Source: Deltaproteobacteria bacterium (GTDB taxonomy: Bacteria > Myxococcota > Myxococcia > SLRQ01). From it: 8,959 nt of DNA. How positions within the stretch are numbered: the first letter of the stretch is position 1; each line of letters begins with the position of its first letter. Position numbers and translations under genes: made by a program. The notes under the pieces are model-generated. The model did no database searches, was not told the DNA's origin, and worked only from the letters and a program-made list of their open reading frames with translations. Below are positions 1 to 5,962 of the stretch, piece after piece. The stretch is from positions 1 through 8,959 of the forward strand of contig SKWY01000201.1 of NCBI GenBank assembly GCA_007128675.1. The letters run 5' to 3'.

Positions 1-1
1 C

Positions 2-1258
2 GCCGTGCGACTTCGAGTAGGTGCATCTTCCGGAGAAGTTCGTTTATTCGGGGCCGACGTGTATGGAGAGCCGGTGAACCTCGCCGCGCGCGCCAAGGCG
101 ATGGCGGGTTCTGGAGAGGTTCTGTTGACAGGCGGAGTTCATCTTTCAATGAACCGCGCCGAGGTAGCCACGGAGCCGGTGGGCCGAAGAACCTTCAAGG
201 GGGTACCGGAGCCGGTCGATATCTACCGACTGAGGCGCTCACCCGATTCGGCCGACGCCTACGGAGGGATGGCGCTCGACGCTCTTGGCCTTCCAAGCCT
301 GGATGAACGCGATGCCCGGGCACTGGCCTCCGGTTGGTTTTCTTGGCGCATGCATAGGTTGGCGCGCCTGATGGAGCGCAGAAGGAAGAGCCCCGAGCCC
401 AAGAGTCCGGTGCCGGTCGCCCAGAAGGAGGCGACCGTAAAACCGGAAGTCGAGCCCACCATGAGGGGCGAGCCGAGCAAGGACCCCATGAAGGCCGAGT
501 CCGCCGCCGGCTCCTTCATCCGAGCAATCGTGGGAGCGTCCGCTCCTCTTACCAAGAGCGCCGCATTGAAGCTTCGAGTTCTCTTGTCCATCTGCCGCGC
601 CAATCCCAAGCCCCTTGGCATCGGCGCCGCCGTTCTCGTGCTTCTCCTCGTCGTCATCGTTGCCTTTCGAGGCAGTGACGAAAGACCGGTAAGGGTCGAG
701 GAGGAGGTTCGCCAGGAGGCAAGGGCGTCACTGCCCGAGCTAGAACGAAAGGTCGAGGAGGATCCCGAGGACCAGGCGCTTCGAGCGGCCTACGCTCACG
801 CGCTGGCCTCGGCGGGCCGACGAGAGGAGGCGATAGGGCAATACCTTCGAGTCACGAGCACCGAGCCGGAGGCAATGGCGCCGGCCTACATCGAGGATCT
901 GGTCGAGCTGCTCGAGATCATGGGGGAGGCAACGGGAGACGCGGAAACGGCCCTGCTTCGAGTAGGAGCTTTGGCGGTTGGCCCTCTTACGAAGATCTGG
1001 GAGGACGAGGAAGCTGGGAGGTATCACCGAAGACGCGCCGGACAAGTGCTGGTGGCCCTTGGCGAGGATGTGGATCTGGTGCCCGTATGGATCGCGACGC
1101 TCGGTAGTAACCAGTGCGCGGCTCGAGAGCTGGCCGCCCGTGAGCTCGCCCGGCTCGATGATGAACGCGCCGTGCCTGCGCTCCGGCGCGCATCGCGGGA
1201 GGGCTGCTGGGCGGGAAGAAGAGCGGCTCGTCAGGCGCTCGCGACCTTGGGACATTGA
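2..1258 (+). CDS. Class III nucleotide (adenylate) cyclase, C-terminal part, with membrane helix and TPR/HEAT tail (5' truncated)
   Basis: The frame is open to the window edge and the first residues are already mid-domain, so the true start lies upstream; the GTG at position 5 is only an internal valine codon. Numbering from it, residues 3-76 are the end of a class III cyclase catalytic domain. DVYGEPVNLAAR carries Asp18, Asn25 and Arg29. The Asp-to-Asn spacing of 7 matches the substrate-specifying Asp and transition-state Asn/Arg of adenylate cyclases, which favours ATP and cAMP; the metal-binding half is not visible. A basic, Pro-rich linker (about 115-200) precedes one hydrophobic helix at about 204-221. 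After it come a TPR-like segment (about 240-290) and HEAT-like repeats (about 340-416) with Cys371 and Cys401 one repeat apart. Positive charge before the helix suggests a cytoplasmic catalytic domain and an external tail. What precedes the cyclase domain cannot be seen. It converges with the kinase gene at 1372. Confidence 0.85.
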   Translation, partial: AVRLRVGASSGEVRLFGADVYGEPVNLAARAKAMAGSGEVLLTGGVHLSMNRAEVATEPVGRRTFKGVPEPVDIYRLRRSPDSADAYGGMALDALGLPSLDERDARALASGWFSWRMHRLARLMERRRKSPEPKSPVPVAQKEATVKPEVEPTMRGEPSKDPMKAESAAGSFIRAIVGASAPLTKSAALKLRVLLSICRANPKPLGIGAAVLVLLLVVIVAFRGSDERPVRVEEEVRQEARASLPELERKVEEDPEDQALRAAYAHALASAGRREEAIGQYLRVTSTEPEAMAPAYIEDLVELLEIMGEATGDAETALLRVGALAVGPLTKIWEDEEAGRYHRRRAGQVLVALGEDVDLVPVWIATLGSNQCAARELAARELARLDDERAVPALRRASREGCWAGRRAARQALATLGH

Positions 1259-1371
1259 AGCCTGGGACATTTAAGGCGCATGCAGCTCGCCTGCCTTGAT
1301 GCCTTGGATTCATACGTACTCCCTGGATTCTCTTTGAGCTCGAGACGCTCCAACGTCTTCGAAGGACTACG
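1259..1371. other. Convergent intergenic region with short direct repeats, no clear terminator
   Basis: This lies between the stop codons of the cyclase and kinase genes. It holds small direct repeats: TGGGACATTGAAG at 1248-1260 is nearly repeated at 1263-1275 (one mismatch, period 15). GCCTTGAT at 1293-1300 is followed directly by GCCTTGGAT at 1301-1309, and CCTTGGATTC (1302-1311) recurs as CCCTGGATTC at 1321-1330. A weak stem AGACG/CGTCT (1342-1346 with 1353-1357) has no T tract on either strand, so I do not call it a terminator. Confidence 0.6.
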
Positions 1372-2589
1372 TCACATGGTGGGACACGGTGCCAAGGTGA
1401 AATAGAAAGCAGCTCCCTCTTTGCGGCTCCCTTCCGCCCATACTTCTCCTCCATGCCTTCGCACTACCCGCTCCACCGTTGCCAGACCGACCCCGAAGCC
1501 CTCGACGCTCCGATCCAGGCGCCAAAAAGGCTTGAAGAGCAAGGATGCATCCGCGGGATCGAAACCCGGTCCATCATCGCGCACGAAGTACACCCTCCTC
1601 TCCTCATCCATCCTTCGTCCGAACTCGATTCGCGCCGACGGACGGGAGGCAGTGAACTTCCAAGCATTTCCGACCAGGTTGTCGATGAGAAGCTTCAGCA
1701 GAACGGGATCGCCTTCGACCCAGACGTCTTCTTGAACGACGCCATCCACCTTTCTGTGCGGAAACCTCGAGGAAAGCTCCTCGAACGCCTCATTCACAAG
1801 AGCGCTCAAGCTGACCGGCGATGTATCGATCACTGCCTTTCCGGCACGACCAAGACTCAAAAGGGCCTCCAAAAGGCCCTCCATCGCCAGCCCGGCCTTC
1901 ATGATCCTTTCCAAGAGCAGCAGCGGGACAGTGCCCAATACATGCTGATGCTCCTCTTTCAAGAGCCTGCTCAGTCCCATGATGGCGCACAATCGAGCCC
2001 GCAGGTCATGCGAGACCATGTAGTTGAAGGCCTCCAGCTCACTGTTGACCTCCTCCAGCTGGCGAGTCCTATGAAAGACCGCTTTCTCCAGATCGAAGGA
2101 AAGCCAGCGTTCCCTCTGAATCAGGCAGTTCCTCTCGACCGCCTGAACCAGCGCTGTGAACAACCTATCGGGCTCGAGATCCTCGGAGGCAAGGCATTCC
2201 TGCGCGCCAAGGCGAATGCCCTGCACGCCAAGATGCTCTCCCCTCTTATGCCGGTCGCATACGAGCACCACCGGTAGCCCGGGCGCGCTCTCGCGCAACA
2301 TGCGAAGAGCAACGCGAGCATCATCATCCTCGATGCAGGCATTCAGTATTACCCCATGGAAGCCGCCGGCGGTGAGCCGGACAACGCCTTCTCCAACGTC
2401 GAATACCGTCTCTACCTTCGAGCTTCCCTTGGCGGAGCGTGCGAGAATCGAGCCTGGATGGCTGCCTTCCTTGGTCTCAATAGAGAGAATCGAAAGCTCA
2501 CCATCCTTATCCAGCGCGAGCTTGCCGCAATCCTCTGTTACATCCACTTTGCGATGCGGCTCGAGTGCCCCAAAAGCGGCTGCCCCCAT
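1372..2589 (-). CDS. Sensor histidine kinase with degenerate N-terminal receiver (pseudo-receiver) domain
   Basis: This 405-residue protein has no membrane helix and is probably cytosolic. Residues about 33-152 have the fold pattern of a receiver domain, but key positions are altered: the acidic pair is Glu38-Thr39, the phospho-acceptor Asp is Asn83 (GVILNACIEDDD), the Thr is Cys111 and the Lys is Ser135. A coiled segment (about 155-187) leads to the dimerisation helix with the phospho-acceptor His194 in YMVSHDLRARL. The Pro normally five residues after the His is Arg199. The ATPase domain is complete: N box with Asn308 (IDNLVGNAWKFT), G1 box DDGPGFD (338-344), F box LFKPFWRLD (351-359) and G2 box GFGVGLATV (364-372). 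The layout resembles response-regulator-linked kinases of the phytochrome-kinase type. The ATG start is supported by GGGGGA five bases upstream and a promoter at 2652-2679. Its partner regulator is unknown; no complete response regulator adjoins it. Confidence 0.9.
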   Translation of the reverse strand: MGAAAFGALEPHRKVDVTEDCGKLALDKDGELSILSIETKEGSHPGSILARSAKGSSKVETVFDVGEGVVRLTAGGFHGVILNACIEDDDARVALRMLRESAPGLPVVLVCDRHKRGEHLGVQGIRLGAQECLASEDLEPDRLFTALVQAVERNCLIQRERWLSFDLEKAVFHRTRQLEEVNSELEAFNYMVSHDLRARLCAIMGLSRLLKEEHQHVLGTVPLLLLERIMKAGLAMEGLLEALLSLGRAGKAVIDTSPVSLSALVNEAFEELSSRFPHRKVDGVVQEDVWVEGDPVLLKLLIDNLVGNAWKFTASRPSARIEFGRRMDEERRVYFVRDDGPGFDPADASLLFKPFWRLDRSVEGFGVGLATVERVVRRHGGEVWAEGSRKEGAAFYFTLAPCPTM

Positions 2590-2651
2590 AGCGTTCCCCC
2601 GTGACTCGTCTATCCTTCGAGGCCCCCCAAGACCCCGTCCCGAGACGTCGT

Positions 2652-2679
2652 ATTCTAGCCGCGTGCCGCCGGTTGTCTA
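2652..2679 (-). promoter_or_regulatory. Predicted sigma-70-type promoter of the histidine kinase gene
   Basis: Read on the minus strand, TAGACA (2679-2674) and TAGAAT (2657-2652) each differ from the -35 and -10 consensus at one base and are separated by 16 bases. Transcription would begin near 2645, giving a leader of about 55 bases before the ATG at 2589. This is the best promoter-like pair I found in the window. Confidence 0.5.
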
Positions 2680-2699
2680 GAGTTCATGAAGGAACGCTA

Positions 2700-2745
2700 T
2701 ACAATAGTCTTCGATAATCCGCGCTGAACCTTCGCCAATGGCGAA
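2700..2745 (+). promoter_or_regulatory. Possible control region of the 2844-5948 gene set: -10-like hexamers and a palindrome
   Basis: The 254-base divergent gap (2590-2843) holds two -10-like hexamers on the plus strand, TACAAT at 2700-2705 and GATAAT at 2713-2718, but neither has a convincing -35 at normal spacing. Just downstream is a perfect inverted repeat, TTCGCC-AAT-GGCGAA (2731-2745). It could be an operator or a short hairpin near the transcription start; there is no T tract after it, so a terminator is unlikely. A run of six G at 2797-2802 lies too far from the ATG at 2844 to serve as its ribosome-binding site. I see nothing else in this gap. Confidence 0.3.
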
Positions 2746-2843
2746 CAAAGCTTCTTCTTGCCCGACAAGCACTCAGCCAAAGCACGGGGCCTAGAAGGGG
2801 GGTCCCAAAACCACCGCATATATCTGCTCGCTCGCCAGAATCC

Positions 2844-4196
2844 ATGGAAGCTTCAACCGAAAGCCAGGCACAAAGCGCATTCGAGCTTCGCCTGCGCCAT
2901 GCCCTGCTCGAAAGCGAGCTGGTCTCCGAGGACGAACTCGCCGACGCCATCGAGCAGCAGTTGATCCTAGGTGGTCAGCTCGCCACGAACCTGTGGGAGC
3001 TGGGGTTGATGGAATCATGCACGCTGAACGAGCTCGCCGGTAAGATCCTCAACCTTCCGGTAGTCGGAGTGGACGATGTGCTGGGGGCCCCCAAGGAGGT
3101 TCTTCAGATTCTGTCTCCGACCATGGTAGAGAGAACGCGGGTCTTACCTTTTCGCCAATCTGGATCCACTCTCCATGTCGCGACATGCGATCCATGGGAC
3201 GACGCAGCCTTGAGGCAGGTAGCGGTCGTAGCCGGCAAGCTAATCTCTCCCCATTTCCTCGGAGAGGTCGACCTCATGCGTCTTGCCGCCCATATCTATG
3301 GATTGCCTCTATCAGCGCGTTTCAGGCTTGGCCGCTCGCTTCCCAGCACAATTCGAAGCGGAGATGAGGAGGCGAGCGAGCCGGCGCCGGCTGAAGATCT
3401 GATGCCCGAGTCCTTCTTCGAGAACCTCTACGATCAGCGGACGGCTACCCCGGCGCCCCTGGATAGGGACGAAGCAGAGCAGAGGAGCCACGAGTTCGAG
3501 GAGATAGTAGAGCTGGAAGAGGTAGTCGAGGAGCCTGCCCCGACAGTATCACCTCCTAGAGTCCGCGCCGATCACGTCGAAATTGAGGTCGATGTCGAGT
3601 TGGAGTTCGAAGAGGCGCTGCATTCCCCACAAAGACTCATCGAGCCCGAACCCAGCGAGGAGCCAATATCTTATCGCGAAATCGAAGAGCCTACCGACCT
3701 TCGACCGATCGCGGGGCTGGAGGAGGCTGGTGCGGCACTGGAGGAAGCCTCGGATCGAGATAGCGTGGGCCTAGTCCTCTTACGTTTCGCGCTCGGCCGC
3801 GGTCGCCGCGTGGCGCTCCTTAGCCGTCGCGGAAACGTTTGGTTCGGATGGCTAGGCGCCGGTCCGGGCGTGGACCCATCGGATATTCCGGGAATGATGC
3901 TCCCTTCGGAGCCCGGCACGGCCTTTGGTCTGGTCGGGCAAACTGGGGCACCATTTCTCGGCCCCCTTTCCCCCCATCCGGTGCATGAGGCCTTCTTGAG
4001 CAGACTGGGAAAGGAGCAACCTCTCTCGGCCGGCTTCTTCCCGGTACACCATAGAGGCAAGCTCGCTTTCGGCATATACCTCGACGACGGCCACGAGCGA
4101 AGCATCGAGCCGGACGTCGGAGAACTCTTGGTTCTGGCGCAAAGAACGGCCGCCACCCTCGATCGCATTCTGGCCGCGAAGCTCGCCAAGGCATGA
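2844..4196 (+). CDS. GspE/MshEN N-terminal-domain protein with acidic linker and C-terminal GAF-like domain
   Basis: Residues about 12-155 match the N-terminal domain of type II secretion/type IV pilus assembly ATPases, with the typical helical pattern (SEDELADAIEQQ, LWELGLMESCTLNELAGKIL, LPVVGVDD). Residues about 85-155 look like the alpha/beta part that follows. No Walker A or ATPase domain is present, so this is not a secretion motor. In MshEN proteins this fold binds cyclic-di-GMP through RLGxxL motifs; here the corresponding places read RLRHAL (16-21) and QLATNL (45-50), both lacking the Gly, so binding is doubtful. Residues about 170-300 are an acidic, Glu/Pro-rich and probably disordered linker. 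Residues about 303-445 resemble the GAF-like domain often attached to such proteins in Myxococcota (FGWLGAGPGVDPSDIPG, TGAPFLGPL, LAFGIYLDDG). No good ribosome-binding site precedes the ATG. It is followed 42 bases later by nth in the same direction. A role in motility, secretion or polarity regulation is only a guess. Confidence 0.75.
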   Translation: MEASTESQAQSAFELRLRHALLESELVSEDELADAIEQQLILGGQLATNLWELGLMESCTLNELAGKILNLPVVGVDDVLGAPKEVLQILSPTMVERTRVLPFRQSGSTLHVATCDPWDDAALRQVAVVAGKLISPHFLGEVDLMRLAAHIYGLPLSARFRLGRSLPSTIRSGDEEASEPAPAEDLMPESFFENLYDQRTATPAPLDRDEAEQRSHEFEEIVELEEVVEEPAPTVSPPRVRADHVEIEVDVELEFEEALHSPQRLIEPEPSEEPISYREIEEPTDLRPIAGLEEAGAALEEASDRDSVGLVLLRFALGRGRRVALLSRRGNVWFGWLGAGPGVDPSDIPGMMLPSEPGTAFGLVGQTGAPFLGPLSPHPVHEAFLSRLGKEQPLSAGFFPVHHRGKLAFGIYLDDGHERSIEPDVGELLVLAQRTAATLDRILAAKLAKA

Positions 4197-4212
4197 ACCC
4201 ATGTTGACGCCA

Positions 4213-4237
4213 GCCGCCGGCGGCGCGATTCTCGCGC
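4213..4237 (+). promoter_or_regulatory. Two overlapping GC-rich palindromes directly before the nth start codon
   Basis: GCCGCCGGCGGC (4213-4224) is a perfect palindrome. It overlaps by two bases a hairpin with stem GCGCGA (4223-4228), loop TTC and stem TCGCGC (4232-4237). The second stem ends one base before the nth ATG at 4239 and occupies the place where a ribosome-binding site would lie; no Shine-Dalgarno-like sequence is visible. The two stems cannot both be fully formed. They may limit nth translation or end transcription from the gene before; neither stem is followed by T residues. Confidence 0.3.
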
Positions 4238-4238
4238 A

Positions 4239-4952
4239 ATGCCAAGCCGTCACCACAGCCCAGACACCAAGAGCGGCTACCGTAAGCTATTCGGCGTACC
4301 TCGGCCGGAACAGGAACGCGTCAGCGCCATAGTCGAGCTTCTCGGTCTCCACTACCCCGCCGTCACCACCGCCCTGATCCACGAGAACCCGTTCCAGCTG
4401 CTCGTTGCAACGATTCTCTCCGCGCAGTGCACAGACGAGGTGGTGAACCAGGTTACCGTCCCCCTCTTCGAACGCTACAAAGACGCCTCGAAGCTTTCGC
4501 GCGCGAGGATAGAGGATGTGGAAGCGATTATCCGTCCAACCGGTTTCTTCCGCAACAAGGCTCGAAATATCGTCGCGGCCGCCGCGATGATTCAGGACGA
4601 GTTCGATGGCGAGCTCCCTCGGACCGTGGAAGAGATGGTTCGAATCCCGGGAGTGGCCCGCAAGACCGCCAACGTCGTTCTTGGCGCGGCCTTCAAGGTA
4701 GCCGAGGGGGTGGCGGTCGACACGCACGTAAAGAGAGTCACGCATCGCTGGAGATTCCATGCTCTCAAGGACCCGGTGAGGATCGAACGCTGTCTTCAAA
4801 CGCTCCTTCCGAAGGAACGCTGGATCGACTTCAGCAACCAGACCATATGGCACGGCCGGCGTCTTTGCAGTGCTCGCCGTCCAAGATGCGAGGACTGCCC
4901 GTTCTTGCCCCATTGCCCGGAAGGCGAACTCCAGGTGCCCACACAAGGATGA
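4239..4952 (+). CDS. nth: Endonuclease III, DNA glycosylase/AP lyase with iron-sulfur cluster
   Basis: This enzyme removes oxidised pyrimidines from DNA and cuts the resulting abasic site in base excision repair. The 237-residue protein has the whole family core: ATILSAQCTDEVVNQV (57-72), the helix-hairpin-helix RIPGVARKTANVVLGAAF (135-152) with catalytic Lys142, the catalytic Asp161 in AVDTHVKRV, and a C-terminal four-cysteine cluster loop CSARRPRCEDCPFLPHC (Cys210, 217, 220, 226; spacing 6-2-5). Lys142 separates it from MutY-type glycosylases. It is some 25 residues longer than the E. coli protein (211), mostly through an N-terminal extension. The ATG at 4239 is the first in-frame start after the stop of the preceding gene, but it lacks a ribosome-binding site and sits behind a hairpin. 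The BrkB-family gene follows after 18 bases. The spacing suggests co-transcription with both neighbours, though no functional link is known. Confidence 0.96.
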   Translation: MPSRHHSPDTKSGYRKLFGVPRPEQERVSAIVELLGLHYPAVTTALIHENPFQLLVATILSAQCTDEVVNQVTVPLFERYKDASKLSRARIEDVEAIIRPTGFFRNKARNIVAAAAMIQDEFDGELPRTVEEMVRIPGVARKTANVVLGAAFKVAEGVAVDTHVKRVTHRWRFHALKDPVRIERCLQTLLPKERWIDFSNQTIWHGRRLCSARRPRCEDCPFLPHCPEGELQVPTQG

Positions 4953-4970
4953 CTACCTAACGTTCCGCTC

Positions 4971-5948
4971 ATGCGGAAGCTCATACGGTTACTGCGGGCA
5001 AGCGGCTCCCTCTTCGGTGAGGTTCGCGGCGCCATGCTTAGCGCCGCCATCTCCTTCTACGCCATCTTCTCGCTGGCTCCCATCGCCGTGATCGCCGTCG
5101 CCGTGGCCGGCCTCATTCTCGAGGACGAGCTGCTGCGGGCAGAGATCCAGGGCTACGTCGAGAGGGAACTCGGACCCGAACCTGCTCGCCTAGTCGGCGA
5201 CATGATGATGCGCACGGCAACCCCAGGGACGAGCGGACTGCTCGCCTCCCTGGCAGGGGTAGCCGTGCTGCTGTTTGCTTCGAGCAGGCTATTCACCCGC
5301 TTCCAGCAAGCTCTGGATCAAATCTGGGGAAGGACGAGCAAACCGAGCAAGGCCTTTGGACAAAAGATCCTTCGCCTTGCCTCGAAGCGTTTGCTCTCTT
5401 TCGGGCTCGTTTTCCTCATGGGGGTTCTGCTGCTTGCTTCCGTCGTGGTCTCGACTGTCGTGTCGGCCGTTGGCGAAGAACTCTCGGCATGGGTTCACAT
5501 TCCAGAAGCCCTTACAAGGGCAGTCGAGCTGGGCGCCGTCGGTCTCGTGCTCACCGGAGCATTCACCTTGCTGTACAAGTTGTTGCCCGACGTCCGGGTC
5601 GACTGGCCGCCAGCCCTCGCAGGCGCCATTTTGGCGACGGTACTCTTCTCCATGGGGCGGGTGGCTCTCGGCGCCTACATTGGGCATGGAGCCGTGGCGT
5701 CCACCTATGGAGCCGCCGGCTCTCTGGTGGTGCTGGTTCTATGGATCTACTACTCGACTCAAGTGGTGTTCTTCGGGGCGGTCTTCAGCCGGGTCCTCAC
5801 CGAGGACCGCAAACGTAAGGAGCCTCTTTCGGTACGGCCCTCCTGGCACTTCCATCCCCCGCCGGCATGGGACAAGAATGGGCCTGACGGTGCTGGCCGG
5901 AAAGCAGAACCGAGAAAGGAACAGCCGGGGCTTTCAAGACACCGCTGA
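4971..5948 (+). CDS. YihY/BrkB-family inner-membrane protein
   Basis: This 325-residue protein belongs to the YihY/virulence factor BrkB family (UPF0761), whose biochemical role is unsettled; members were once misnamed ribonuclease BN. Evidence is the family pattern of about six membrane helices (roughly 22-50, 88-105, 142-166, 183-205, 214-236, 246-273), the N-terminal AAISFYAIFSLAPIAVIA, the LYKLLPDVRVDWPPALAGA loop (201-219) and the family signature YGAAGSLVVLVLWIYYST (246-263) followed by FFGAVFSRVL. A hydrophilic, basic, Pro-rich tail of about 45 residues (280-325) should be cytoplasmic and is longer than usual. The ATG at 4971 is the first in-frame start after the nth stop; no close ribosome-binding site is visible, but AAGGA at 4945-4949 overlaps the nth end, which would allow coupling. 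It ends 12 bases before the stop of the convergent HD-GYP gene. Confidence 0.92.
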   Translation: MRKLIRLLRASGSLFGEVRGAMLSAAISFYAIFSLAPIAVIAVAVAGLILEDELLRAEIQGYVERELGPEPARLVGDMMMRTATPGTSGLLASLAGVAVLLFASSRLFTRFQQALDQIWGRTSKPSKAFGQKILRLASKRLLSFGLVFLMGVLLLASVVVSTVVSAVGEELSAWVHIPEALTRAVELGAVGLVLTGAFTLLYKLLPDVRVDWPPALAGAILATVLFSMGRVALGAYIGHGAVASTYGAAGSLVVLVLWIYYSTQVVFFGAVFSRVLTEDRKRKEPLSVRPSWHFHPPPAWDKNGPDGAGRKAEPRKEQPGLSRHR

Positions 5949-5962
5949 GGCGGCACCCGCCT
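5948..5962. terminator. Possible bidirectional terminator hairpin between convergent stop codons
   Basis: AGGCGG (5948-5953), loop CAC and CCGCCT (5957-5962) form a perfect six-pair GC-rich stem. It begins in the last base of the BrkB-gene TGA and ends inside the TAG of the HD-GYP gene. There is no T tract on either side, so it is at best a non-canonical terminator. Its position exactly between two converging genes is the main support. Confidence 0.35.

Noticed and set aside
9..966. Repeat of CTTCGAGTAGG near positions 10 and 956
   Set aside because: Both copies encode Leu-Arg-Val-Gly within different domains; a short match in a codon-biased gene is most likely chance.
1453..2277. Long plus-strand open frame (274 codons) opposite the histidine kinase gene
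   Set aside because: It lies wholly antisense to a well-supported kinase and its translation shows no recognisable motif; long antisense frames are common in GC-rich DNA.
4287..4946. Minus-strand open frame of 219 codons opposite nth
   Set aside because: It is the shadow of a gene with all catalytic and cluster residues intact, and its translation matches nothing I recognise.
4239..4952. MutY (A/G-specific glycosylase) for the helix-hairpin-helix protein
   Set aside because: It has the catalytic Lys142 of endonuclease III and lacks the C-terminal NUDIX-like domain of MutY.
4971..5948. Naming the YihY/BrkB-family protein ribonuclease BN (rbn)
   Set aside because: That name came from an early misassignment in E. 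coli; the protein is a multi-pass membrane protein without nuclease motifs.
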